This document shows positions 50,486 to 58,332 of a stretch of DNA of 64,000 bases, in pieces. How positions within the stretch are numbered: the stretch's first letter is position 1; every line of letters begins with the position of its first letter. The notes beneath the pieces were generated by a model, which saw only the letters and a list, made by a program, of their open reading frames with translations, had not been told where the DNA came from and made no database searches. Origin of the DNA: Streptomyces flaveolus (GTDB lineage: Bacteria > Actinomycetota > Actinomycetes > Streptomycetales > Streptomycetaceae); the NCBI RefSeq assembly GCF_000716535.1, contig NZ_JNWV01000016.1:1-64000 (forward strand), written 5' to 3'. Made by a program: the position numbers and the translations under genes.

Positions 50486-51085
50486 ATGCCGGATACGGAC
50501 CCGAAGCAGCAGCTCGTCGAGCGGTTCAAGGAGGTCAACGGCGACCATCCGATGACCGACGCGGACGACGCGTACGTCAGCGCGCAGTTCGTCGCCCTGG
50601 AGGACCTCTGCGCGGTCCATGGCCGAGAAACCGACGAGGTCCGCCGGCTGATGCTGGAGCAGCGTCTGCCGCTTCCGGGATATCTGCGCTCGGACGGTGC
50701 CGAGATGGTGCCGGCCGACCTGTTCGCCCTCGCCGACGAGGCAGGCGGCGTGGACCTGCTCGAAGCGTGGTTCACCGCCCACTGGGCCGATCCGGTCACC
50801 GGGAAGGCGGAGTGGAACGCGTATCTCAGCGGACAGTACGTGTGTCTGCACTCGGTGACCCCGGCGACCATTCAGCGCAAGGATCACCTGACGACCGCGA
50901 TCGCCGCCGCAGCGAACGAGCTGGACGCCGGTTCAGCGCGGTCCGCCGAGCGGCTGCACGCCCTGGTCGACGAACTCGACGCCCTGGAACCGGCGTTCAC
51001 CTCCTACGACCGCCTCCGGTTCGGCGGGCCCACGTCCCGGGACACCTGCATCGACGCCATGCGCGCCCGCTTCCCGCGCCCGTGA
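50486..51085 (+). CDS. DUF6058-like protein
   Basis: 199 residues, soluble. It resembles DUF6058 proteins sometimes annotated as natural-product-related: YVSAQFVALEDLCAVHGRETDEVRRLMLEQRLPLPGYLRSDGAEMVPADLFALADEAGGVDLLEAWFTAHW. No catalytic motif is visible. ATG at 50486, with a weak GAAGG. The neighbouring GNAT gene is 52 bp downstream, so the two may be co-transcribed. Confidence 0.65.
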   Translation: MPDTDPKQQLVERFKEVNGDHPMTDADDAYVSAQFVALEDLCAVHGRETDEVRRLMLEQRLPLPGYLRSDGAEMVPADLFALADEAGGVDLLEAWFTAHWADPVTGKAEWNAYLSGQYVCLHSVTPATIQRKDHLTTAIAAAANELDAGSARSAERLHALVDELDALEPAFTSYDRLRFGGPTSRDTCIDAMRARFPRP

Positions 51086-51137
51086 CCCGGCCACTCGGAA
51101 GACACACCCTTCGCGCTCGGTCGAATAGGGTTCCTCA

Positions 51138-51686
51138 ATGTTCGAAGGAAAGCTGGTGAGACTGCGCGCTCTGCGCTCCGAAGACGCTGAACACCATTTC
51201 CGGTGGCGCAATGACCCGGAAGTGGTTCGCTGGGCCGCCGGCGGTGACCCACTGTTCGGCCCCGTCACGGCGGAGGCGATCCGGCTCGGCTTCGACACCA
51301 TGCTGCGACTGAACCCGAGGGAGTCGGCCGTGTTCACGGTCGAGGACCTGGCAGGGGGGACGGTGATAGGCATGGCCGACTACCGGGACCTCGACCCCTA
51401 CGCCGGCGTGGCCACGCTGGGAGTCACCATCGGCGAGCGGGAGTTCTGGGGCCGAGGCCACGGCAGTGACGCGCTGCGGCTGCTCGTCGGCCACCTGTTC
51501 GGTGCGTACTGCCTGACCCGACTGGAGCTGGACACCTGGAGCGGCAACGAGCGCGCCGTGCGCGCCTTCACCAGGCTGGGCTTCCGTGAGGAAGGCCGCC
51601 GCCGGTCGGCCGTGCTGGTGGAGGGGGAGCGCTACGACCGCGTGCTCTTCGGAATGCTCCGTGAGGAGTGGGCGGCCCCCGCGTGA
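51138..51686 (+). CDS. GNAT acetyltransferase, RimJ/RimL type
   Basis: 182 residues: start MFEGKLVRLRALRSEDAEHHFRWRNDPEVVRW, central VIGMADYRDLD, acetyl-CoA loop in ATLGVTIGEREFWGRGHGSDALRLL, and LELDTWSGNERAVRAFTRLGFREEGRRRSAVLVEGERYDRVLFGMLREEW. Probably N-acetylates a protein N-terminus or small amine. ATG at 51138 (GTTCCTC before; a weak site). Confidence 0.92.
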   Translation: MFEGKLVRLRALRSEDAEHHFRWRNDPEVVRWAAGGDPLFGPVTAEAIRLGFDTMLRLNPRESAVFTVEDLAGGTVIGMADYRDLDPYAGVATLGVTIGEREFWGRGHGSDALRLLVGHLFGAYCLTRLELDTWSGNERAVRAFTRLGFREEGRRRSAVLVEGERYDRVLFGMLREEWAAPA

Positions 51687-52039
51687 CGACGTCGCGAGGG
51701 TGTCCGGCGCCCGGACCGGCGTACGCCGGCCGCTGCGCGGGCAGAGCCGCGTGTCGTTCGCGGTGACCAGCTCAACGCCGATCACCCGAAGCACCGGTCG
51801 GCGGCCCGTGCCGCCGGGGGCAATCCCGAAGAGCGCCGTTCTCGTATGAGTCACAGGAGGCAAAACCTCCCCCGAGCCGCACCTGTGAGCGGTGCGACGT
51901 GGTCACCGCTCGCGACCGCCGGTTCTCCGCCGGTCTGCCACTCACACCCGAACCGCTGGAGTCACCATGAACTCCATTTCCCCCGGCGACGTCACCCTGA
52001 GGGGGCTGGGAGCCTGCTGCGCCCTCGGCAACGTGGTGC
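51687..52039. other. 353-bp accessory region before the MFS remnant
   Basis: No normal gene. It includes stacked hairpins at 51856-51911 and a short in-frame peptide from ATG 51967 (NSISPGDVTLRGLGACCALG) which lacks homology to the MFS domain. Confidence 0.4.
51856..51911 (+). promoter_or_regulatory. Leader with alternative hairpins
   Basis: GGAGG (51856-51860) pairs with CCTCC (51866-51870). CGCACC (51878-51883) can pair with GGTGCG (51891-51896), but GAGCGGTG (51887-51894) can instead pair with CACCGCTC (51904-51911), so the two stems exclude each other. This is the layout of an attenuator or riboswitch. I cannot match it to a known class. Confidence 0.4.
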
Positions 52040-52798
52040 TGCACGGACGCTCACGGCCAGCCGCCACCCGGCCGCACCCGCTTGCGCGACGCCTTCCGCG
52101 ACATCACCACCACCCCGGACCTGCTCCTGCCGATCGGTCTCATCGCCGTCGTCGGCACCTTCGGCCTGAACTTCCAGGTCACGATCTCGCTCGTGGCCGT
52201 CACGGTCTTCCACTCGGGTGCCGCCGCCTTCGGCTGCCTCTCCGCCGCTTACGCCGTGGGCAGCCTCATCGGCGCGATCCACGGTGCGAGCCACGGGAAA
52301 CCGCCCGGCACCCGACGTCTCGTCACCACCACGGTCGTCTTCGGAGCGCTGGAAGCCGCGCTGGGCCTGATGCCCGGCTACGGCACCTTCATGGCGCTGC
52401 TGGTCCCCACGGGCTTCGCCGCCGTGACGGTGACCACCACCGCGAACGCGCTGACCCAGCTCCACGCGGCCCCCCACCTGCGGGGCCGCGTCATGTCCGT
52501 GTACTTCCTCGTCCTCCTCGGCGGCACCCCCGTCGGCGCCCCGCTGACCGGCCTGGTGTCCGACGCCCTCGGTGCCAGGGCGAGCCTCGCCCTCGCCGGC
52601 GCCGTCTCGGCGTCCGCCGCGCTCGCGCTCTCCGCCCTGATCACAGGCCGCGGCCCCTGCGAGGGAACAGGCGACGGCCATCCGTCGAAGCGCCGTGCGT
52701 CCTCGCCCCCCGGCGCCGCCGACTCGAACGCGGCAAGAGCCGTGACCGACCGCTCTGGTTCGGCGCACACCCGCTCCCCCGACGGCGCGCCGAAGTAG
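52040..52798 (+). pseudogene. 5'-truncated MFS transporter
   Basis: Homology starts in the central loop (PPPGRTRLRDAFRDITTTPD) and continues through helices 7-12 (LLLPIGLIAVVGTFGLNFQVTISLVAVTVFHSGAAAFGCLSAAYAVGSLIGAIHG ... LRGRVMSVYFLVLLGGTPVGAPLTGLVSDALGARASLALAGAVS). The first six helices are missing, and no start is in frame apart from a TTG at 52082. It is probably a broken efflux carrier. Confidence 0.75.
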
Positions 52799-53106
52799 CC
52801 CCGGGTCCCGGTCTCCGCCGCGTCGTCTGCAAGCTCGAGCCGCAGCGCCCATCTCTCGTCAAGGGCCCTGAGCCTCAACACTGCGGGGAGAACCGAACTC
52901 GCGCTCCCAGCTCGGGAAGCCACGGAGTTCGCGTGGCCGTAGGGGTCTCGCCGAGTCGCGCTAATACGGTGCTCAGTCGTCGCTCACATGTCATACGCTG
53001 CGTCTACGGCAGCGTCCGAACACCCGTCGCAGGGTGAGGGGGGACGTGCGGCCGGTTCGTTCTCGTCCGGTGAACACCGGGCTTCTTCTGGGGGGTTCAC
53101 ATCACT
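52799..53106. other. 308-bp region with a degenerate tRNA-Gly copy
   Basis: Contains the tRNA-like fragment at 52889-52920, a TAATACGG also found just beside the intact tRNA, and the promoter of the secreted gene at 53107. No coding frame. Confidence 0.5.
52889..52920 (-). repeat. Degenerate tRNA-Gly fragment
   Basis: The + strand is 29/32 identical to 55439-55470 of the intact tRNA-Gly, covering part of the T arm through the anticodon stem (GAACTCGCGCTC, CAGCT, GGGAAGC). The three differences are all T to C. The rest of the tRNA is not recognisable, so it is a relic or an attachment-site-like copy, same orientation as the functional gene 2.55 kb away. Confidence 0.75.
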
Positions 53107-55077
53107 GTGCGCAGGCGCAGCATCGCGACCGCGACAGCACTCGCGGTCGTCCTCGGTTCCGCGGCCCTGGTAGGGGGCGCGGCGGGTCCGGCATCGGCCG
53201 ACTCCGCAAAGGGCCTTCCGGTGAAATCGGTCGGCGACGTCGTCGTCGACGGTTCGCACAAGCGGGTCTACGTCTCCGATCCGACCGGTGGCAAGATCGT
53301 CGTCACCGACTACAGCGGCACCGTGAAGGCGACGCTGACCGGCCTCTCCGGCGTGACAGGCCTGGCGCTGTCCGCCGACTCCGGGCAGGTGTACGCGGCC
53401 GTGAAGGGCGGCAACCGGATCGTCTCGGTGGAGACGAGCACGTACACCCAGACCGCGAGTTACCCGGTGGGTGTGGCTCCAGGCGATCTGGAGGTGGTGG
53501 ACGGCCGAATCTGGTTCGCCTACGGCACGAACTTCGGCTCGCTGGACACCTCCGGCCCCGAACGTGTCGTCCACCTCGCCCAGCGCGGCGACGTCGGCTT
53601 TTCCGGCGCCTTCGGGATGTTCCTGGCGTCCGACCCGGCCGTCCCGGGTGTCCTGGTGGCCGGCAACGGTGACGCCCTCGCTGTCTACGACGTCTCGGCG
53701 GACGGGGCCACGCTGCGCGTCAAGGGCGCCATGGACACCGCTGTGAAGCAGTTGGACCTGACGCCCGACGGCAAGGAGGTCCTCACCTCGTGGGGTACCC
53801 CGGCCTACGGCTACGGCATCGGCGCCTACTCGACAGCCGACCTCGCCCAGCGGACGGGCTACTCCATCGACGCCTATCCGAATGCCGTGCGTGTCGCGCC
53901 CGACGGCAGCGTCGCGGGGGGCAGCTTCTCCTGGTACGACCCCGACGTTCACATTCACCGGCCCGGTGACCCGGTGCCGGTGCGGGAGTACGACTTCCCC
54001 AACACCGGCAACAGCAGCGGTGCCGACACCCTGGTGGACGGAGCGCTCGCCTGGGCGCCGGACTCGAGCCGGGTCTTCGCCATTTCCGTGAACACCTACG
54101 GCACCTACACTCTGCGTGCCCTGACCGACCCCACCAAGGAACTGCCCGCCCTCAAAGTGTCGGCCCCGGCCAAGTCGGAGCGGGCCAAGAAGCTCACCGT
54201 CACCGGCAAGCTGACCTGCAGGACGCCCCTCGCCGCCGGCACCAGCCTGACGGTGACACGTACGGACGTCGAGTCGCCGAAGGGCAAGGCGCTGGCAGCC
54301 GTCAGGACGAAGGCGGACGGCAGTTTCTCCTTCACGGACACGCCACCCGCCGGTGGCAAGGTCACCTACAAGGTCTCCTACGCGGGCGACGCCTCGCACG
54401 CCCCGGCCTCAGGTTCGGACGCGGTGGACGTCTCGCGCAAGGCGACCGTGCTGAGCCTGAACAACAACGGCAAGCTGTACTCGTACGGCAAGAACGTCAC
54501 CTTCACCGCACACCTCGGTACGACGTACAAGAACCGCACCGTCTCGATCTACGCGGACCCCTTCGGCTCCGACAAGCCGAAGAAGCTGCTGAAGACGGCC
54601 AAGGTCAACTCCAAGGGCGACCTGTCGGCGATCGTCGCCATGACCCGTGACACCACCGTCTCCGCGGTCTTCACCGGCGACGCCCGCTACGCCTCGAAAA
54701 CCGTGACGTCCACGGGGTACGCCAAGGTCAACGTGTCCACCGCCGTCTCCAAGCACTACAAGACGGGCAAGATCGGCTCCACGACGTACTACTACTTCCA
54801 CAAGAAGACCGATCCGGTGTTCACCACCACCATGACCTACTACAAGGGGCGCAAGCAGCGCTTCCAGCTCCAGGTCTACTACCAGGGCGCCTGGCGCGAT
54901 GCCGGCTCCGAATACTTCGCCCTGGGCGTCAACGGCAAGTCCGCCGTGAGTCTGGAGGCACCAGGCGAGTCCGGCATCCGTGCCCGCATGCGCTCGTCGT
55001 ACATCAACGGCTCCTCCGGCGACACCGTCAACTCCACCACGCACGGCGCCTGGAAGTACATCACCTTCACCAAGTAG
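53107..55077 (+). CDS. Secreted beta-propeller protein with Ig-like domains
   Basis: 656 residues. GTG at 53107; signal peptide to ASA; then a beta-propeller of WD40/YVTN type (about 35-360: VDGSHKRVYVSDPTGGKIVVTDYSG, TGLALSADSGQVYAAVKGGNRIVSV, LDLTPDGKEVLTSWG), followed by Ig-like modules (KLTVTGKLTCRTPLAAGTSLTVTRTD, TYKVSYAGDASHAPASGSDAVDV) and a C-terminal basic domain with FHKKTDPVFTTTMTYYKGRKQRFQLQ. Probably an extracellular matrix or binding protein. It lies between a tRNA-Gly relic and intact tRNA-Gly, which suggests an island. Confidence 0.85.
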   Translation: MRRRSIATATALAVVLGSAALVGGAAGPASADSAKGLPVKSVGDVVVDGSHKRVYVSDPTGGKIVVTDYSGTVKATLTGLSGVTGLALSADSGQVYAAVKGGNRIVSVETSTYTQTASYPVGVAPGDLEVVDGRIWFAYGTNFGSLDTSGPERVVHLAQRGDVGFSGAFGMFLASDPAVPGVLVAGNGDALAVYDVSADGATLRVKGAMDTAVKQLDLTPDGKEVLTSWGTPAYGYGIGAYSTADLAQRTGYSIDAYPNAVRVAPDGSVAGGSFSWYDPDVHIHRPGDPVPVREYDFPNTGNSSGADTLVDGALAWAPDSSRVFAISVNTYGTYTLRALTDPTKELPALKVSAPAKSERAKKLTVTGKLTCRTPLAAGTSLTVTRTDVESPKGKALAAVRTKADGSFSFTDTPPAGGKVTYKVSYAGDASHAPASGSDAVDVSRKATVLSLNNNGKLYSYGKNVTFTAHLGTTYKNRTVSIYADPFGSDKPKKLLKTAKVNSKGDLSAIVAMTRDTTVSAVFTGDARYASKTVTSTGYAKVNVSTAVSKHYKTGKIGSTTYYYFHKKTDPVFTTTMTYYKGRKQRFQLQVYYQGAWRDAGSEYFALGVNGKSAVSLEAPGESGIRARMRSSYINGSSGDTVNSTTHGAWKYITFTK

Positions 55078-55111
55078 CCCCCAGCGTGGGGTCCGCGCAC
55101 GTCCATGCATT

Positions 55112-55162
55112 GGCGCGGCGGAGGGAGGCTCCCGACAGGGGGTTCCCCGCCTCCGCCGCGCC
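55112..55162 (+). terminator. Terminator after the beta-propeller gene
   Basis: GGCGCGGCGGAGG (55112-55124) pairs exactly with CCTCCGCCGCGCC (55150-55162), 25-base loop. Confidence 0.75.
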
Positions 55163-55392
55163 GAGCGCGGCAGCCGACCACACCATCTGGGATGCTCCGG
55201 CTGGTGTGATCGTCCGGGCGGTCGAGTGTGACGCCTGCGCGCGATCCGTTAACTGTGCCGTGAACCGGCAGAGTCACGGAAGCGACTTCGCGGGCGTCGG
55301 CGTTGCGGTGGCGCAGGTCACACCAATGGCGTCTCGTGACCCGAGACGCAAGGGGGAGGCCCGCCACCCTGAAATTGGACCAGACAACAAAC

Positions 55393-55419
55393 AACCCCCG
55401 GGCCTATGACCTGGGGGTT
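55393..55419 (-). terminator. Intrinsic terminator of tRNA-Gly
   Basis: On the transcript strand AACCCCCAGG pairs with CCCGGGGGTT (one G-U), followed by GTTTGTTGT, 6 bases after the tRNA 3' end. One of the few hairpins here with a T-rich tail. Confidence 0.85.
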
Positions 55420-55424
55420 TCTCA

Positions 55425-55498
55425 TGGAGCGGGTGACGAGAATCGAACTCGCGCTCTCAGCTTGGGAAGCTGATGTTCTACCATTAAACTACACCCGC
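55425..55498 (-). tRNA. tRNA-Gly (anticodon CCC)
   Basis: Reading the - strand from 55498: GCGGGTG acceptor, the D arm (TTTAATGGTAGAA), anticodon stem TCAGC with loop TTCCCAA and GCTGA, T arm with GTTCGATTC and closing CACCCGC, discriminator T and encoded CCA. The anticodon triplet is CCC. A 29/32-identical partial copy lies at 52889-52920. Intrinsic terminator downstream. Confidence 0.95.
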
Positions 55499-55771
55499 GT
55501 AATACGGACGGAACGGCCCCGGAGGGTCCGGTGTCCGGACGCTTGCTCACTCTACATCATCGTCGGCCCCCGGTGTTCGGACCCCGGGGGCTGAAGTCGT
55601 TTCAGAGGGGGTATCCGGCTGCGGACGGCAGGAGTTGGGGCGTACCGTGGGGGCGTCCGGTGGGGCCGGAGTGCCGCCTGGAGAGTCATCTCTTTGATCC
55701 CGTAATGTGGCTTTTGTCGTCCGGGCAGCAACGCCGGACGAGGCTCTTGGGGAAGGGACTTGAGGGACTTG

Positions 55772-55930
55772 ATGGAACGCACCGTCGTCCGATGCGCGGA
55801 CGGGCACGTCTTCAGCACCGCTTCGTTCCCGATGCAGCAGGCCGGCCGGCTCGGCCCCGGCCGGCTCGTGAGGTGTCCGCGGTGTGCCCGGCTCCGGAGC
55901 GCGGTCCCCGTCGCCCTGCAGAAGAGGTGA
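55772..55930 (+). CDS. 52-residue zinc-ribbon protein
   Basis: Below the usual length limit. ATG at 55772 with GAGGGAC. MERTVVRCADGHVFSTASFPMQQAGRLGPGRLVRCPRCARLRSAVPVALQKR-like sequence has C8 and CPRC near residues 36-39, a two-point metal site. A conserved small Streptomyces protein normally next to dcd. Function unknown. Confidence 0.8.
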   Translation: MERTVVRCADGHVFSTASFPMQQAGRLGPGRLVRCPRCARLRSAVPVALQKR

Positions 55931-56029
55931 GGGCGGCGCGAGAGGACCGGCTGTAGTCGGCTTGTGACAGCGAGCGCGCGGGGCCGTCGTGATTGCGACG
56001 GCCCCGCGCGCCTTGCGTATCCTCGCTAC

Positions 56030-56605
56030 GTGCTTCTCTCAGACAAGGACATCCGGGCCGAGATCGACGCCGGGCGGGTACGGATCGATCCCTATGACGA
56101 AACCATGGTGCAGCCGTCGAGCATCGACGTACGGCTGGACCGGTACTTCCGGGTGTTCGAGAACCACCGGTACCCCCACATCGACCCCTCCGTCGAGCAG
56201 GCCGATCTGACCCGGCTGGTGGAGCCGGAGGGCGATGAGCCGTTCATCCTGCATCCCGGGGAGTTCGTGCTCGCCTCCACGTACGAGGTGATCACGCTTC
56301 CCGACGATCTCGCCTCCCGGCTGGAGGGGAAGAGCTCGCTCGGGCGGCTGGGGCTGGTCACGCACTCCACCGCCGGGTTCATCGACCCCGGCTTCAGCGG
56401 GCACGTCACCCTGGAGCTGTCCAACCTCGCCACGCTCCCCATCAAGCTGTGGCCGGGGATGAAGATCGGGCAGCTCTGCATGTTCCGGCTGAGCTCGCCC
56501 GCCGAGTCGCCGTACGGCAGTGAGCGCTACGGCTCCCGGTACCAGGGGCAGCGCGGGCCGACCGCCTCGCGGTCCTACCTCAACTTCCATCGGACCCAGG
56601 TGTGA
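56030..56605 (+). CDS. dcd: dCTP deaminase
   Basis: 191 residues, the length of the family. Converts dCTP to dUTP (a few actinobacterial relatives go on to dUMP). Signatures: [68 protein letters not shown], and [10 protein letters not shown] near the end. The GTG at 56030 gives the conserved MLLSDKDIR start. It is followed 13 bp later by a phosphoribosyltransferase, forming an operon. Confidence 0.97.
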   Translation: MLLSDKDIRAEIDAGRVRIDPYDETMVQPSSIDVRLDRYFRVFENHRYPHIDPSVEQADLTRLVEPEGDEPFILHPGEFVLASTYEVITLPDDLASRLEGKSSLGRLGLVTHSTAGFIDPGFSGHVTLELSNLATLPIKLWPGMKIGQLCMFRLSSPAESPYGSERYGSRYQGQRGPTASRSYLNFHRTQV

Positions 56606-56618
56606 GGGCGACGACAGC

Positions 56619-57122
56619 ATGAGCAGCGCAGACGTGCGGGAGAACCTGACCTACGAGCGGTTCGGGGCCGCCATCCGCGAGCTGGCGCAGACCATCGCCG
56701 ACGACGGGTACGAGCCCGACATCGTGCTCAGCATCGCCCGGGGCGGGGTCTTCGTCGCGGGCGGGCTCGCCTACGCCCTCGACTGCAAGAACATCCACCT
56801 CGTCAACGTGGAGTTCTACACCGGTGTGGGCACGACCCTCGAAATGCCGGTCATGCTCGCCCCCGTCCCGAACGTGATCGACTTCTCCGACAAGAAGGTG
56901 CTGATCACCGACGACGTCGCGGACACCGGCAAGACCCTGAAGCTCGTCCGCGACTTCTGCCTCGACACCGTCGCCGAGGTGCGCTCCGCGGTGATCTACG
57001 AGAAGTCCCACTCCCTCGTCAAGTGCGAGTACGTGTGGAAGCGGACCGACGACTGGATCAACTTCCCGTGGAGTGTGGAACCGCCCGTGGTGAAGCGGGT
57101 GGGGCAGGTTCTGGACGCCTGA
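56619..57122 (+). CDS. Phosphoribosyltransferase-family protein
   Basis: 167 residues with a type I PRTase fold: PDIVLSIARGGVFVAGGLA, the PRPP loop VLITDDVADTGKTLKL, and a C-terminal DDWINFPWS. It could be a salvage enzyme for purines or a related base; the base-binding residues do not allow a clear choice. Operon with dcd. A perfect terminator follows. Confidence 0.88.
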   Translation: MSSADVRENLTYERFGAAIRELAQTIADDGYEPDIVLSIARGGVFVAGGLAYALDCKNIHLVNVEFYTGVGTTLEMPVMLAPVPNVIDFSDKKVLITDDVADTGKTLKLVRDFCLDTVAEVRSAVIYEKSHSLVKCEYVWKRTDDWINFPWSVEPPVVKRVGQVLDA

Positions 57123-57154
57123 GAGACCCCGGTCAGAACCCCGGTCACATGCGG

Positions 57155-57183
57155 AAGGCCCCCGGCTCCACGCCGGGGGCCTT
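57155..57183. terminator. Bidirectional terminator
   Basis: AAGGCCCCCGGC (57155-57166) pairs exactly with GCCGGGGGCCTT (57172-57183), loop TCCAC, between convergent genes. Confidence 0.9.
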
Positions 57184-57199
57184 CAGCGTGGGCGAAGCG

Positions 57200-58171
57200 T
57201 CAGAACGTGCCCAGCTTCACGATCGACAGCAACGCGATCAGCTGGATCGCCGAGGCCCCCAGCGCCCTCGGCCACGGCAGGTCGTGGGAGCGGGACACCA
57301 TCAGGGTCAGCAGGGCGCCCGCGCCGATCCAGGTGGCCCAGCCGAGGAGCTGGACGAAGCCGGCGTCGCCGCCGAAGAACATGGCGACGATCAGGCGGGG
57401 CGCGTCCGTGAGGGCCGTGATCAGCATGGACAGGCCCACCGTGGGCTGCCAGGCGCCGTCGCCGCCGAGCTGGCGGGCCAGGGTGTGGGTGACCACGCCC
57501 AGGACGAACAGGCCGAGCACCATCACGACCGCCGTGATCAGCACGATCGGCACCGCGTTGGAGAGCGTCGCGCTGATCGCGTCCTGGCGGGCGCCGTCGA
57601 AGCCGAAGACCGCGAGCAGGCCGTAGAGGAAGGTCACGACGAGGGCGGGCGTCCACATCGTGTAGTCCCGCATGCGCAGGAAGGTGTCGTTCGGGGACAG
57701 GACGATCCCCTTCAGCAGTTCCTTCCAGTGCAGGGGCGGGCCGAGCGGCGCGGCGGGCGCGGCGGCGGAGCCGGCCTGGTAGGTCGCGCCCTGGGTGTAG
57801 CCGGCGGCCTCGTCGACCGAGAAGGCCTGGGTGTGGCCCGGGTTGTTGGCCGCGTAGGGGTCGTGCGCGGCGGGCCCGTGGCCCGGGTGGGCGCCGTCGC
57901 CGAAGTACTCCGGTCCGTCGTCGGCCGCCCCCGGGTACCCGTACGGCTGCGCCTGCCGCTGGTACGGCGGCTGCGGCGCCGACGGGTAGCCGTACGAGGG
58001 GCCGGACGGGCCCGGCCGGCCGTACGGCTGCTGACCGTACGACGGCCCTCCGGGCTGTGCCGGGCCATGCCCGCGCCCGTGTCCGTGCCCGTGCGGGGGT
58101 CCCTGCGGCGCCTGCTGTCCTTGGGGGGTGCGGTTGTCACGGCCCCCGCGTCCGATCCTGAATCCAGCCAC
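57200..58171 (-). CDS. Yip1-domain membrane protein
   Basis: 323 residues. A long hydrophilic Gly/Pro/Tyr/His-rich N-terminus (about 1-150; PYGRPGPSGPSYGYP) is followed by five membrane helices of Yip1 type (TPALVVTFLYGLLAVFGF, IVLITAVVMVLGLFVLGVVTHTLA, LGWATWIGAGALLTLM). Role in bacteria is unknown; the disordered tail may bind partners. GTG at 58171 is the likely start, with only a weak AGG before it. Confidence 0.85.
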   Translation of the reverse strand: MAGFRIGRGGRDNRTPQGQQAPQGPPHGHGHGRGHGPAQPGGPSYGQQPYGRPGPSGPSYGYPSAPQPPYQRQAQPYGYPGAADDGPEYFGDGAHPGHGPAAHDPYAANNPGHTQAFSVDEAAGYTQGATYQAGSAAAPAAPLGPPLHWKELLKGIVLSPNDTFLRMRDYTMWTPALVVTFLYGLLAVFGFDGARQDAISATLSNAVPIVLITAVVMVLGLFVLGVVTHTLARQLGGDGAWQPTVGLSMLITALTDAPRLIVAMFFGGDAGFVQLLGWATWIGAGALLTLMVSRSHDLPWPRALGASAIQLIALLSIVKLGTF

Positions 58172-58332
58172 GTCAACGAACGTACCTGGTCCTGAAGGCC
58201 GACGGGCCGGGCCCGGTGGTCCGGGCCCGGCTTTGCGGCCGACCTGTGACATCCCCTAAGGGGGCGTCAGGGGGACGGTTCAGGGTCCGGCCCGGGTTCC
58301 CCCGGGCGTCGCCCCGGTGGTGCCGCGCGGCG

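Larger units (their letters stand above)
55078..55424. other. 347-bp region between the secreted gene and tRNA-Gly
   Basis: Holds the terminator of the secreted gene, an 8-bp hairpin at 55329-55349, and the tRNA terminator. No open frame with coding composition is evident. Confidence 0.5.

Noticed and set aside
51838..51966. Cobalamin-type riboswitch before the MFS remnant
   Set aside because: GCCACTC and GTCTGCC near 51930 recall pieces of the B12 box, but the rest of the conserved core is missing. I list only the alternative hairpins.
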